A stretch of 37,788 bases of DNA, taken from the NCBI GenBank assembly GCA_007378955.1, contig VMGY01000012.1:1-37788 (forward strand), written 5' to 3'. Position 1 is the first letter of the stretch. Every line of letters begins with the position of its first letter. This stretch comes from Parcubacteria group bacterium Athens0714_12. Lineage in GTDB: Bacteria; Patescibacteriota; Patescibacteriia; UBA2591; VMGY01. Positions 14,593 to 23,180 of the stretch are shown piece after piece. The notes beneath the pieces were generated by a model. That model was not told where the DNA came from. It saw only the letters and a program-made list of their open reading frames with translations, and searched no databases. Both the position numbers and the translations under genes were made by a program.

Positions 14593-15792
14593 ATTTTTTA
14601 AAAATGAATATATCAAAGGAAGCGATAAAAGCAAAAAACCGGACAAAACGATTGATTGGCGCAATGAAAAAGTAATTAAAACAAGCCCCGCAATCGGACC
14701 GCCAATAATTGAAGAAAATGATTCAATGACTGACTTAGCCGAAAGAACAGTGGCGCGATTTTTGGAACTTATATAAAAATTGACAAGTGATTCTTCCAAG
14801 GGCACGAAAATTTCTTCTATGGAACTGAATAAAATAAAAATCGCTGCGATTATTAAGGAACCGGAAATAAAGCCTAAAGACATAAGCAGAAACGCGTAAG
14901 CCGCCATAATAAAAAGCAAAATAGACAGCCGGCTTTTTTTCTTAAGAAGCTTTTCTATGAACAAAGGCAAAACAACCCCAATACCGGCAATAATTGAAAA
15001 TAAATATCCAATCATCGGCAAGGAAATATTATTTTTTTCCAAATAAGGAGCCCACGCCAAAGAAGTTATCTCGTCAACAAAATAAAAAACAAAAATGCCA
15101 AGAAACAGCAAACTGATTATTTTACTTTTGAAAATAAACTTGAAGCTTTCTTGAATATGGCTTGTAAACTTTTTTATTTCATAAACTTTTTTAGCTTCTT
15201 CGGATTTTATAGATTCCTTTTTTATTTCAGATTCTTTCCCTAAAAAAAGAATTAAAGAAGATAAAATCATACCCGAGCCAAATATCGCCCAAAGGATGGA
15301 CATGCCGTAAAGTCCGACAACAATGCCCGCAATCACGGGTGCGGCGATTAAGCCAATATTTCTAAAAGCCCTGGTTTTCAAAAAATATGAATCCGTAAGA
15401 AATCTTTCCTTTTTTTCATTAAGCAAATCCACGACCCATGCCCGATCCGCCCCGCTGAAAAGAGTTTCAAATATCGCGTTAGCGACAAAAAGCAGAAGCA
15501 TCGCGTGAAAACTATGGACAAAGGGTACGAACAATAAAGAAAAGCCGCTTAAAACATACCCCAAAATAACGCTGAATTTTCTACCATAAATATCGGCAAT
15601 CGCGCCAGTCGGAATTTCAAATATCAAACCCGCGATACTTCTGGCGCTTCCAATTAGAGCGATCTTCCAAAAATCAAAACCAATACTAAGAAAATATAAA
15701 ACATAAAAAGGCATTATCACTTTTGAAAGCCCCAAAACCAAAGAATGCAAATAAAAAGGTGTTAAAATTTTTAACTCATTTTTCTGAAACAT
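14575..15792 (-). CDS. MFS transporter
   Basis: This 405-residue protein has about 12 hydrophobic segments in two halves with a charged central loop (KESEIKKESIKSEE). The loop between TM2 and TM3 reads 'GAIADIYGRKFSVILGY', the classical MFS motif GxxxDRxGRK. It resembles drug/proton antiporters of the multidrug and tetracycline type, but the substrate cannot be told. It is convergent with the radical SAM/20-mer operon, with the stop inside the shared terminator. It is thus a candidate exporter for that product by proximity only. No other gene is co-directional within 80 bp. Confidence 0.85.
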   Translation of the reverse strand: MFQKNELKILTPFYLHSLVLGLSKVIMPFYVLYFLSIGFDFWKIALIGSARSIAGLIFEIPTGAIADIYGRKFSVILGYVLSGFSLLFVPFVHSFHAMLLLFVANAIFETLFSGADRAWVVDLLNEKKERFLTDSYFLKTRAFRNIGLIAAPVIAGIVVGLYGMSILWAIFGSGMILSSLILFLGKESEIKKESIKSEEAKKVYEIKKFTSHIQESFKFIFKSKIISLLFLGIFVFYFVDEITSLAWAPYLEKNNISLPMIGYLFSIIAGIGVVLPLFIEKLLKKKSRLSILLFIMAAYAFLLMSLGFISGSLIIAAIFILFSSIEEIFVPLEESLVNFYISSKNRATVLSAKSVIESFSSIIGGPIAGLVLITFSLRQSIVLSGFLLLSLPLIYSFLKNKKGAK

Positions 15793-15878
15793 ACTACTAA
15801 AAACATAATTCTAAAATAAAAAAGTATTTAACTTTCAACAATTTTTAAATATTTTTCAAACATATAAATAAATTTTAT

Positions 15879-16050
15879 TTACCCTGCCGCCACCTCAAAA
15901 CAAAACCTGCTCCCCTTGCCCTCGCCTTCGCTCTCTGACCAGATTTTGCCGCCGTGCGCTTCAATGTTTTTCTTGGCGATAAAAAGTCCCAAGCCAGAGC
16001 CGGTTTTGGAGATGTCCGGGATTATTGAGCCGCGGGTAAATTTGCCGAAC
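15879..16050 (-). pseudogene. Histidine kinase 3'-end remnant A
   Basis: On the minus strand this encodes only the last 55 or so residues of a histidine kinase ATPase domain, FGKFTRGSIIPDISKTGSGL and onward to 'GSRFCFEVAAG' and a stop. It is homologous but not identical to the 3' end of the intact kinase at 24821-27001. Homology stops sharply at GCCGAACA, where the terminator of the upstream cassette begins. Confidence 0.85.
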
Positions 16051-16080
16051 AAAAAAGGGTTATTTTTATGATAACCCTTT
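16051..16080 (-). terminator. Terminator of the six-gene cassette
   Basis: AAAGGGTTAT and ATAACCCTTT form a perfect stem. On the minus strand six T follow. The stem overlaps the stop codon of the gene at 16079. Confidence 0.8.
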
Positions 16081-16690
16081 ATTTTAGAACAAAATTTCCA
16101 ACAAGAGCAGTAACTGAATCAAATTTTTTATTTGAATCTACAACTAAAAGGTCACTGCCACTAATTTCAAAGTGATTTATCATAAGGTGATAATGCCTTG
16201 TTTCAAATGGCTCAATTTCTTCTAATCCCTCTAAAGTATTAAAGTAGTTCAATACCTCCAGAGGCCTCATTCTTATCCTTTTATAACCTATGATAGGCTC
16301 AACCCTTAAAATAATAAAGCGAATTCTAAAGTTTTCGGCCATTTTAGCTACAAACGTATAGTCTAAATCTGGTATAAAAGGGCTATCAACCTCTTTGCCA
16401 TTTAATCTTAAAGCTTTCTTCGCGGAGATTGCATAATGACAATCTACCAACAAAACATCACTTCGACTTTTTAAAAAGTTGTTTGTGACTAATTCAGCAG
16501 CAGGCAAAATTAGTTTGTCATGTTTGCAACCTATTTCTTCCCAACTATCTAGTCCCATTGTTTTCCCGAGAGCAATTACGGCATGCCGCTGTTTAGCCAC
16601 ATCATGAGCAAACTCTTGTGATAATTTTTTACAACAGCTAGTTTTTCCTGCTCCGTGAATCCCTCCGATAAACACGACTTGCTTTAACAC
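16079..16690 (-). CDS. P-loop NTPase, small-molecule kinase-like
   Basis: The 203-residue protein has a Walker A motif 'FIGGIHGAGKTSCCKKL' near the N-terminus and a hydrophobic 'DVLLVDCHY' strand that may be Walker B. A later 'FIILRVEPIIGYKRI' resembles the lid region of adenylate- or nucleoside-type kinases. The start codon is GTG at 16690, fixed by AAGGAGGTGAG 8 bp before it. It is the last gene of a tight minus-strand cassette and the only one with a strong ribosome-binding site. The substrate is unknown. Confidence 0.7.
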   Translation of the reverse strand: MLKQVVFIGGIHGAGKTSCCKKLSQEFAHDVAKQRHAVIALGKTMGLDSWEEIGCKHDKLILPAAELVTNNFLKSRSDVLLVDCHYAISAKKALRLNGKEVDSPFIPDLDYTFVAKMAENFRIRFIILRVEPIIGYKRIRMRPLEVLNYFNTLEGLEEIEPFETRHYHLMINHFEISGSDLLVVDSNKKFDSVTALVGNFVLK

Positions 16691-16708
16691 TTAACTCACC
16701 TCCTTATT

Positions 16709-17998
16709 TTATTTGTCTAATAAAATTTTCAATGTTCTTTTATAATTTTTAATTAAATTTATTTTCTTTTTAGTTCTTAGTTTTCCTTTTTTGATAATTA
16801 ATTTTCTTTTTCCTTCTGACAGTTTAATAATTCTATTTATGACATTAAAAGATTTTTTTGTTTTAACTGGGTATAAAAATCCATTATAATTATTCTTAAT
16901 CATATCTGAGAAGCAGTCAATATCACTATTAATAATACATAAATCATTATGTCCTATCAATTCAGATTCAAAAGGAACAAGTGGACAAAAATCTTTAGTT
17001 GGTAAATTTAAAAGTATTTTAGTATTTTTATATCTTAATAAATACTTGGGTAGATCAAACTCATAACCCAAAAATAAATTTATTCTACTCTTGCAAGGTT
17101 CTACTATTTTCCTTAAATGATCATGAATTTTGTCAATTATCAATTCCTTGCTAAATCTTGATGCCACTAAAACACCATGGTAATCGCTATATTTCATAAC
17201 TATTTTTACCATGATTTTTAGGGCAGTATCCAATCCTTTGTATTCATCTGCGCGATTGAAACTAAAAATTATTTTTTTATCGGTCGGAATGCCCCTCTTT
17301 TTTAATTCTTTTATAATTTCCTCTTGGGAATATTTATATTTTTCAAATAACAAAAAATAAAATCCGTTTTTGAAAGCCAACATTTTGCTTTCTCGAATAT
17401 CAAATAATTGCATTAGTATCTTTTTTACATTTTCAGAAATATAACCTAAATATGCATTTTTATTCTGGTTAATAATGTCAATGGCCCTTTTCTCCCACTT
17501 CAACCACTTATTATTGTCGACGTAAGACTGTTTATGACTTTCTGAAAGGCTATGGGGTATCCAAACATTAAAACAGTTTTTTTGCTTTATGTCAATATGT
17601 CCAAAAATAGTATCGTTATAAATAATAATGGTTTTTTCTTTTTTAAAATCTGTTATGTCTTTTATAATTTTATTCGCTTGTTTATTGTATTTTTCCCATA
17701 TGCCAAAATTAAAATAATTATCAGTTGGCTTTAACCTTGAATCAATAAAATATATTTTTCCATTATGACTTTTACAAATTTTATTTGATATTTTTAATAA
17801 ATCTTTTCTATCGCCAATAAAACTTGGTTTCAACTTTATAGTAATAATAGAAAGCTTAAAATTATACTTATTCTTAAAACTATTAATAATTTTATCAAAA
17901 CCCATTATAAAGTTATGAGCTATCGCTCCAACCCCGCAGGTTAAAGAAGTTACACCATCTTCAACTATATATATAATATGAACTTTAGATTTCCCCAT
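16709..17998 (-). CDS. Glycosyltransferase, GT4-like
   Basis: This 429-residue protein shows a two-domain GT-B layout. Near residue 250 'IIFSFNRADEYKGLDTALKI' is the usual start of the nucleotide-sugar domain. 'FCPLVPFESELIGHNDLCII' followed by 'NGFLYPV' matches the donor-binding region of family 4 glycosyltransferases, where an E-x7-E motif is expected and is only partly visible. The N-terminus 'VEDGVTSLTCGVGAIAHNF' resembles a glycogen-synthase-like start. It lies 4 bp after the kinase gene, so it is co-transcribed with nucleotide-type enzymes. Acceptor and sugar are unknown. Confidence 0.72.
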   Translation of the reverse strand: MGKSKVHIIYIVEDGVTSLTCGVGAIAHNFIMGFDKIINSFKNKYNFKLSIITIKLKPSFIGDRKDLLKISNKICKSHNGKIYFIDSRLKPTDNYFNFGIWEKYNKQANKIIKDITDFKKEKTIIIYNDTIFGHIDIKQKNCFNVWIPHSLSESHKQSYVDNNKWLKWEKRAIDIINQNKNAYLGYISENVKKILMQLFDIRESKMLAFKNGFYFLLFEKYKYSQEEIIKELKKRGIPTDKKIIFSFNRADEYKGLDTALKIMVKIVMKYSDYHGVLVASRFSKELIIDKIHDHLRKIVEPCKSRINLFLGYEFDLPKYLLRYKNTKILLNLPTKDFCPLVPFESELIGHNDLCIINSDIDCFSDMIKNNYNGFLYPVKTKKSFNVINRIIKLSEGKRKLIIKKGKLRTKKKINLIKNYKRTLKILLDK

Positions 17999-18002
17999 AG
18001 GA

Positions 18003-18581
18003 CTAATTAAAATCTATCCCTATTTTATTCATAATTATTTTAGCTATTTTTTTAACTGGTATATCTGATTTGACCGATAAAAAATTTTTATCACTAAAAT
18101 TTTGAAAAAAATCTTCATAATATGAAAAACAATATTGCATGCCAATTTTTCCACTCCAAACATCAATCTTGGTTTCCTTGCGAGGCCTTCTTTTTAAACT
18201 TTGTTGCGGCTTTATTAATAAATATATATATAAATATGGTTCAAATAATTTATTTTGATTTAGTGCTTGCCTCACCCAAATTGTTTTTTCATTTAAATCT
18301 TTAGCGTAGCCTAATTCTTCAGCGCAATAATCCCACGCAAGCATAGAAGGATATCCTCGGTCAATAATAGCAAATTCTTTACATTTTTTTGCTCTATCAT
18401 ATTTCTTGAGCGTTTCTTGAAAAATTATTTTTTGATTCGTTGTATTATTAAACCCCAACTTACCTAATGACTCATTAATCTTTAAAAAACCGTAATTATC
18501 CCTCAAATAATCAGCTAAAATCGTCTTGCCGCTGGCCGGCAAACCTTCAAGCACAATAACTTTATTAGATAATTTAACCAT
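18003..18581 (-). CDS. Deoxynucleoside/thymidylate kinase-like protein
   Basis: The 192-residue P-loop protein begins 'KVIVLEGLPASGKTILADYL' (Walker A at residues 13-20). It then shows a DRGYPS motif in 'FAIIDRGYPSMLAWDY', like the DRS or DRY motif of deoxynucleoside and thymidylate kinases. 'LIKPQQSLKRRPRKETKID' is a lid-like Arg-rich stretch. It sits 2 bp after the NUDIX gene and 4 bp before the glycosyltransferase gene. It probably phosphorylates a nucleoside, nucleotide or sugar in the cassette's pathway. Confidence 0.7.
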   Translation of the reverse strand: MVKLSNKVIVLEGLPASGKTILADYLRDNYGFLKINESLGKLGFNNTTNQKIIFQETLKKYDRAKKCKEFAIIDRGYPSMLAWDYCAEELGYAKDLNEKTIWVRQALNQNKLFEPYLYIYLLIKPQQSLKRRPRKETKIDVWSGKIGMQYCFSYYEDFFQNFSDKNFLSVKSDIPVKKIAKIIMNKIGIDFN

Positions 18582-18583
18582 AA

Positions 18584-19636
18584 TTAATAAACATAGGGGG
18601 ACTTTTTTTGCGCGACAAAATACAGCAACTCCTTATCCCCATCTTTTATCTTCTTAATTTTTATCAATTTTAATTTTAATTTTTTGATCAATGAATTTTT
18701 AATAAATTGTTCTGTCCAAATTCTTGCAACTTGATTCTGATTGTCAAGAAAAATATTTGGTCCTAATTTTTTACTATTTTTTACCGACTTATGATTTTTA
18801 GTTTTACCGCTAATGATAAAATAGCCGCCTACCTCCATTTTCTTAAGCACCTCATTGATCAAAAAAAATGTTTTTGTGTTTGATAAGTTTAAAGCATCGT
18901 CCGCATAAAATATATCAATTTCCCCAGGCAAATTAAGATTAATGATATTCGCCGGCTTAACAACATTACAAGCTATTTGGCCTAATGCCTTATATTTTTT
19001 AAATGCACTAAAAAAAAATTTAACAATTAAGCTATTTTCGACTAATCCGTATATTTTTATATTTTTTCTTGCTTTGGTTAGTTGAACCAATTGTTCATAA
19101 TTAGATAAGCCTATAAACAAAATATTATCACTGTTCTTCGCATACCTGTTTAACTCTTTATTTAATTCTGAGTTATAATTAATATCTAATTTATAGTTGA
19201 TTTGTAAAAATTTTGTAAAGTAAGGGGACGCGTTATTTTTAATGAATTTTTTATTCTGCTTTAAGAATTTTTTCTCCTCCTCTTTATTCATATATTTAAG
19301 AGCTTTATTATATTCAATCCAAACAAAATCCTCTTCATGATGATAAGTATAATCAGATGCCTTCATTAAAAATAAATGAATATCTTTCCGACTTATAGTT
19401 CCATTATGCTCTGTCCCTTGTCGTTGGATAATACCTAACTTTTTAATAATACTTACTGACTTAAGGCCGATTTCTTCCTTAATTTCCCTTATCGCCGCCT
19501 GTCCAGGATTTTCGTTTTTTTCGACATGACCCTTTGGAAAAGTTAATAAACCGTTTCTAGCGGTTATAAAAAGTATGTATAGTTTATCATTAACAATAGT
19601 GGAAATAATACCTCCCGCTGAAATAACATATTTCAT
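18584..19636 (-). CDS. NUDIX hydrolase fused to a methyltransferase-like domain
   Basis: Residues 1-135 form a NUDIX domain with the box GHVEKNENPGQAAIREIKEE followed by IG, matching GX5EX7REUXEEXGU. Such domains cleave nucleoside diphosphate-X compounds. Residues from about 155 to 350 form a second domain with 'DNILFIGLSNYEQLVQLTKA', 'IDIFYADDALNLS' and 'EVLKKMEVGGYFIISG'. This resembles a class I methyltransferase fold with a poor SAM motif. NUDIX proteins are usually 130-180 residues, so the fusion is unusual. It is in the middle of the cassette, 21 bp after the phosphoribosyltransferase gene. Confidence 0.75.
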   Translation of the reverse strand: MKYVISAGGIISTIVNDKLYILFITARNGLLTFPKGHVEKNENPGQAAIREIKEEIGLKSVSIIKKLGIIQRQGTEHNGTISRKDIHLFLMKASDYTYHHEEDFVWIEYNKALKYMNKEEEKKFLKQNKKFIKNNASPYFTKFLQINYKLDINYNSELNKELNRYAKNSDNILFIGLSNYEQLVQLTKARKNIKIYGLVENSLIVKFFFSAFKKYKALGQIACNVVKPANIINLNLPGEIDIFYADDALNLSNTKTFFLINEVLKKMEVGGYFIISGKTKNHKSVKNSKKLGPNIFLDNQNQVARIWTEQFIKNSLIKKLKLKLIKIKKIKDGDKELLYFVAQKKSPYVY

Positions 19637-19657
19637 ATGATTTATATTATAATTTTA

Positions 19658-20209
19658 TTAGATTAGAAAAACTTCGTTTTTAATTTTATTTTCCCATGGA
19701 AATCTTATCCATTTTAAATTTTCACATTGATATGCGCATATCAAAGACACATTTTGGTGTTTACTATTATATCTTTTTAAAAACATTTCATCAACTACTA
19801 TGCTGCATGCGCCGATAACCTCACTTTGTTTACTTTTTACATATTGGATGGCATTATAAACAGTATCGCCCTCAAAAATAATGTCTTCTACTATTAAATA
19901 TTTTTTACCTTTTTCAATTTTTGGAAGAAGTTTAACCAAAAATTTTTGATAATCGTGCGGTTTATTAGAGTTAGTTTTTGCACCCTGAAAAAAATCCATT
20001 TCTCTCTTGTTAATAAGAAAAGAAAGCATACTGGCTGGCACCATTCCACCCCTGACCAACACGAGCATTTTGTCAAAATGCAGAGACTTTTTATTAATTT
20101 TTTCTTTAAAAATCTGAACTGCTCTTTCAATATGTTTCCAATCCAAAGCTAAATATTTAAAAAATTTTTGTTTAGCTTTTAAGCTTTTAGGATTATTTAA
20201 TAATTTCAT
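19658..20209 (-). CDS. Phosphoribosyltransferase (type I fold)
   Basis: The 183-residue protein carries the PRPP-binding motif as 'KKYLIVEDIIFEGDTVYNAI' (two acidic residues then a T-containing loop). An N-terminal 'VLVRGGMVPASML' matches the GG-MxP loop of xanthine/hypoxanthine-type phosphoribosyltransferases. It would join a base to PRPP or release one. The ATG overlaps the stop of the preceding methyltransferase (ATGA). With the NUDIX, kinase and glycosyltransferase genes it suggests a nucleotide-linked pathway, either salvage or synthesis of a modified nucleoside. Confidence 0.82.
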   Translation of the reverse strand: MKLLNNPKSLKAKQKFFKYLALDWKHIERAVQIFKEKINKKSLHFDKMLVLVRGGMVPASMLSFLINKREMDFFQGAKTNSNKPHDYQKFLVKLLPKIEKGKKYLIVEDIIFEGDTVYNAIQYVKSKQSEVIGACSIVVDEMFLKRYNSKHQNVSLICAYQCENLKWIRFPWENKIKNEVFLI

Positions 20210-20922
20210 AATTTTTTAATACATACAAAAGTATCTTGACTACCTTTAAAAAGATTAATTTTTTTGATTTTGAATAAAACCGTACCACTATATTGTTTTT
20301 TGATTTGTCCTAAAATTTGTTTTAAAAATTTATAATTCAAGCCACAAATATGTCCTACTTTTTTATTATTTCCCTTAGGAAAATAATTTTGGTTGACATT
20401 GGTAATTAAACTAAAAATCAAAAATCTATTAGTATATTTGAGCATTTTAGAAATAGAATATTTAATATATTGATGATAGTATCTCGTTCTTGAATTCAAT
20501 CCTCCTAAATTTATTACCAAATTCCATGTTTGTTTATGATTGAAATTTTTACTGATAAAATTTATTACTTTTAAGCTAATTTTTGGGTATTTTTTTCTAG
20601 CCTGCATTATGAAACTAGATACTATATCAATACCATAATATTTTATGCGGCGGGGGTATTTTGTTTTAAAAAATTTATAAAAATTTCCTGCGCCACAACC
20701 TATGTCAAAAATAGAGTTGACTTCATCGGGATTAATTAAATTAATAACTGTCTGGAAAACTTTCTTATATTTTTCCTGTGATTTCCAATCAAGTGAAGCA
20801 TAATCATTGGCACTTTCTTTGTTTTTTGCAATCCTTTTTTTATAATAATCAATTATTAAAAGTCCGTCTTGCTCCCAAATTTTGATTAATTTTGTCATTG
20901 AACTTGATTTTAGAATATACAT
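20206..20922 (-). CDS. Class I SAM-dependent methyltransferase
   Basis: The 238-residue protein has the SAM-binding motif 'VNSIFDIGCGAGNFYKFF' (GxGxG form) and the second strand 'KYYGIDIVSSFIMQARKKYP' with the ribose-binding acidic residue. The rest fits a Rossmann methyltransferase; the substrate is unknown. The frame begins only 5 bp after the stop of a truncated histidine-kinase fragment. A second methionine at 20898 may be the true start, and neither has a clear ribosome-binding site. It is the first gene of the cassette and overlaps the next gene by 4 bp. Confidence 0.8.
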   Translation of the reverse strand: MYILKSSSMTKLIKIWEQDGLLIIDYYKKRIAKNKESANDYASLDWKSQEKYKKVFQTVINLINPDEVNSIFDIGCGAGNFYKFFKTKYPRRIKYYGIDIVSSFIMQARKKYPKISLKVINFISKNFNHKQTWNLVINLGGLNSRTRYYHQYIKYSISKMLKYTNRFLIFSLITNVNQNYFPKGNNKKVGHICGLNYKFLKQILGQIKKQYSGTVLFKIKKINLFKGSQDTFVCIKKL

Positions 20923-20927
20923 AAATT

Positions 20928-21161
20928 TTATCTCGCAGGTACTTCAAAAACAAACCTGCTTCCCTTGCCCTCGCCCGCGCTTTCCACCCAGATTTTTCCT
21001 TTGTGCGCTTCAATGTTTTTCTTGGCGATAAAAAGTCCCAGGCCGGAGCCGGTTTTGGAGATGTCAGGGATGATGGAGCCGCGCGTAAATTTGCCGAACA
21101 GTTTATCCAAATCGTCTTTTTTGATTCCGATGCCCGTGTCAGAAATGGAAAAATGGCAAAG
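20928..21161 (-). pseudogene. Histidine kinase 3'-end remnant B
   Basis: This minus-strand stretch encodes 'LCHFSISDTGIGIKKDDLDK' through 'TGSGLGLFIAKKNIEAH' to 'GSRFVFEVPAR' and a stop. It covers the G1 and G2 boxes of the ATPase domain of a kinase closely related to the intact copy at 24821-27001. Nucleotide identity breaks off at ATGGCAAAG. The frame stays open to a stop at 21234-21236, which is the stop of the unrelated ORF upstream. There is no sensor or HisKA part, so it cannot be a kinase alone. Confidence 0.85.
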
Positions 21162-21233
21162 CTTTTTTTTATTATTAATTAAATCGTCATTAGTCAAAAA
21201 AGATGTTTGCGGATTAATTTTTTTAAGCCTGAA

Positions 21234-21471
21234 TTACTGCGCCACCTCATCTATTAAATGAGCTTTAATAATCGCTTTATTGGACTCGTATAAATAACTT
21301 AAGGGGTAGTCTAAAATTTTAATATTTTCTTTTGGTTGTCTGTTTGTGTAACTAAAAACTTTATCTTTAATAAAACAAGTGGCTCGCCTGTCACAAGTTT
21401 TAAATTTACCAAACCACAATAAAACCATCTCGCAAATATTATCTTCGGAAATAATTTCAATTTCTATCGCT
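21234..21471 (-). pseudogene. Unrecognised partial coding sequence
   Basis: About 80 codons are open on the minus strand, with protein-like composition such as 'ICEMVLLWFGKFKTCDRRAT' and 'ILDYPLSYLYESNKAIIKAH'. The upstream part runs into the IS3 remnant in a different frame, so its own N-terminus is missing, unless translation starts at the internal ATG of EMVLLWF. I do not recognise the family. It lies in frame with, and one stop codon before, histidine kinase remnant B. Confidence 0.4.
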
Positions 21472-21825
21472 TCAGGTAGGTGACATGCACCTTTTTTTGG
21501 ACATCTTTTTCCACATAAACCGACCTTTAACGGCAAAGGCATAATGCTCTGACGGCGGCATTCCGATGGTTTGGATACGCCGGTTATTGCAATAATACAG
21601 TTGATGGTAAATTTTCTCAATCAATTGCCCTTTGCTTTCAAACCTGTTCAAATTTCCCAGTTCCAATTTAAAATTTGAATAGAACGATTCTTGATAGCTG
21701 TTTTCCCATGGGCTTGCTTTCTTGCTCATAGATATTGTAATACCCAGCTTTTTCAAGAAATCAGCATGCTCTTCGCTCTGATATTCGGAACCCTGGTCAC
21801 CTTTCACGCCGCTTGTGGCAAAGAT
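21472..21825 (-). pseudogene. IS3-family transposase OrfB, C-terminal remnant
   Basis: The frame encodes 'GDQGSEYQSEEHADFLKKLG', 'SMSKKASPWENSYQESFYSN' and 'LIEKIYHQLYYCNNRRIQT', the end of an IS150/IS3-type DDE integrase core including the second Asp (GDQGSEY) and the catalytic Glu (QES). The first two thirds are absent. No terminal repeats were found. It is a dead fragment that marks past insertion activity between the kinase remnants. Confidence 0.85.
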
Positions 21826-21862
21826 AGCTCAAAGCAAAACTTGCTTCCCCTGCCTTGTCTAT
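21826..21862 (-). pseudogene. Tiny histidine kinase C-terminal remnant C
   Basis: On the minus strand the bases read GRGSKFCFELSL, followed by PQAA and a stop. This matches the last residues of the kinase family (GKGSRFCFEV). It is directly upstream of the IS3 remnant and in the same orientation as the other kinase remnants. The match is short, so this is tentative. Confidence 0.45.
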
Positions 21863-22030
21863 TTACAACTATTTCTTTATTTGTTATGTTATTAAGTATA
21901 ACAATGATAAAATTTAGGAGCAAATTTTTATGGTTATCTAAAAAAACTACCCCAAACTATTATCAATAAAATAATTATCTAAATTCTTGTGGCATTTCCT
22001 AATAATTATCAAAATTTATGAACTTTAATC

Positions 22031-22059
22031 TTGACAAAAATAAAATAAAATGTTATATT
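22031..22059 (+). promoter_or_regulatory. Promoter of trpS
   Basis: TTGACA (22031-22036), a 17-bp spacer and TATATT (22054-22059) lie about 55 bp before the start. The leader is too short for a T-box riboswitch. The rest of 21863-22112 holds nothing else I can name. Confidence 0.8.
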
Positions 22060-22112
22060 ACTATGAGTACATTAAATAATAACCAAAATACCTTAAAAAA
22101 AGGAGGAAAACA

Positions 22113-23105
22113 ATGAAATATAAAGTGGAAGTTTTGACAGGTATTCGTCCCACGAATAATTTAACTGTAGCAAATTACCTCGGCGCGGTAGCGCCAATTA
22201 TTGAAATTCAAAAGCAAGGCATGTCTCCTGTAGTTTTTGTTGCCGATCTTCACGCGATTACAGACAAAGAACCAGCTATAATTAGACAATGCGTTCATGG
22301 GGTTGTGGCTGATTATATCGCGCTTGGGGTGGAGCCAAAAAAAACAAAAATCTATCTTCAGTCCGACATAATAGGAGAGCTGGCCACGCTTACCACTTTT
22401 CTGGCGAGGCATATTACAGTCGCGGAACTTTTGAGAGTGCCGACTCTCAAAGACAAGCTCAAGGTAAATATGCATCCTGAAACAGCAAACACTCTTTTAC
22501 TTCTTTACCCGGTACTTATGGCCGCGGACATTCTACTGAATAGGGCGAAAAAAATACCGGTGGGCGAAGATCAGCTTGCCCATATAGAAGTTACCAGGAT
22601 GATAGCGAAGAGGTTTAATAAAAAGTATGGGGAAATTTTCCCTCTGCCAGAAGTATTGCAGGTTAAATCGCTCCGCATCCTTTCTTTAAAAGGAGAGGGC
22701 AAAATGAGTAAGACCAATCCAGAAGGCGCTATTTTTTTAACAGATGACCCGAAAACAGTCACCCGTAAAATCAACTCCGCTGAAACTGCTTTTGAAGGTG
22801 TAATGAATGAAAAATTAGAAAGCCACATTCTGATTGCCAATGGATTGGCGAAAACTGAGTTGGAACGCGACGAAATCAATGCCATCATTAAAGAACATAA
22901 AGACGGCAAGCCAGTGATGGGTAAATTCAAACAGCTTTTTGCTATCGTCACTTTAAATTTCCTTAAGGAGTTTCAAATAAAACGAGCGGCGGTTATGCGG
23001 GACCCATCTTATATTACATCATTACTGAAAGAAGGCAGGGAAGTAGCGCAAAAAAACGCTACCGAAACCATAGAAAAGGTAAAAGAGGTTTTGCGATTTA
23101 TCTAA
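22113..23105 (+). CDS. trpS: Tryptophanyl-tRNA synthetase
   Basis: This class Ic synthetase of 330 residues has 'VLTGIRPTNNLTVANYLGAV' as the ATP-binding signature, where NYLGA is typical and the HIGH-equivalent is TVAN. 'FVADLHAIT' and 'PVGEDQLAHIEVTR' are family motifs, and KMSKT the KMSKS loop. The length is normal. AAAGGAGG precedes the ATG, with a consensus promoter upstream and a strong terminator downstream, so it is a single-gene unit. HIGH-equivalent residues are somewhat degenerate (Ala where Gly is common). It may be the housekeeping enzyme. A TrpD-like gene lies convergent 0.6 kb away. Confidence 0.92.
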   Translation: MKYKVEVLTGIRPTNNLTVANYLGAVAPIIEIQKQGMSPVVFVADLHAITDKEPAIIRQCVHGVVADYIALGVEPKKTKIYLQSDIIGELATLTTFLARHITVAELLRVPTLKDKLKVNMHPETANTLLLLYPVLMAADILLNRAKKIPVGEDQLAHIEVTRMIAKRFNKKYGEIFPLPEVLQVKSLRILSLKGEGKMSKTNPEGAIFLTDDPKTVTRKINSAETAFEGVMNEKLESHILIANGLAKTELERDEINAIIKEHKDGKPVMGKFKQLFAIVTLNFLKEFQIKRAAVMRDPSYITSLLKEGREVAQKNATETIEKVKEVLRFI

Positions 23106-23109
23106 AAAT

Positions 23110-23152
23110 GGCCGGAGAGTTACAAAAAACCACTCCGGCCTTTCTTTTTTTT
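23110..23152 (+). terminator. Terminator of trpS
   Basis: GGCCGGAG and CTCCGGCC form a perfect 8-bp GC-rich stem with a 15-nt loop and are followed by a long T tract. Confidence 0.95.
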
Positions 23153-23180
23153 GAAAAATAATTTTTAGATTTAAAAAAAA

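Noticed and set aside
20928-21233. A functional small ATPase or anti-sigma-like kinase
   Set aside because: It holds only the second half of a HATPase domain, lacks the N box and is nearly identical to the 3' end of the intact kinase. It is a remnant.
22060-22112. T-box riboswitch or trp attenuator before trpS
   Set aside because: The leader is only about 50 nt, with no specifier stem, no T-box sequence and no run of Trp codons.
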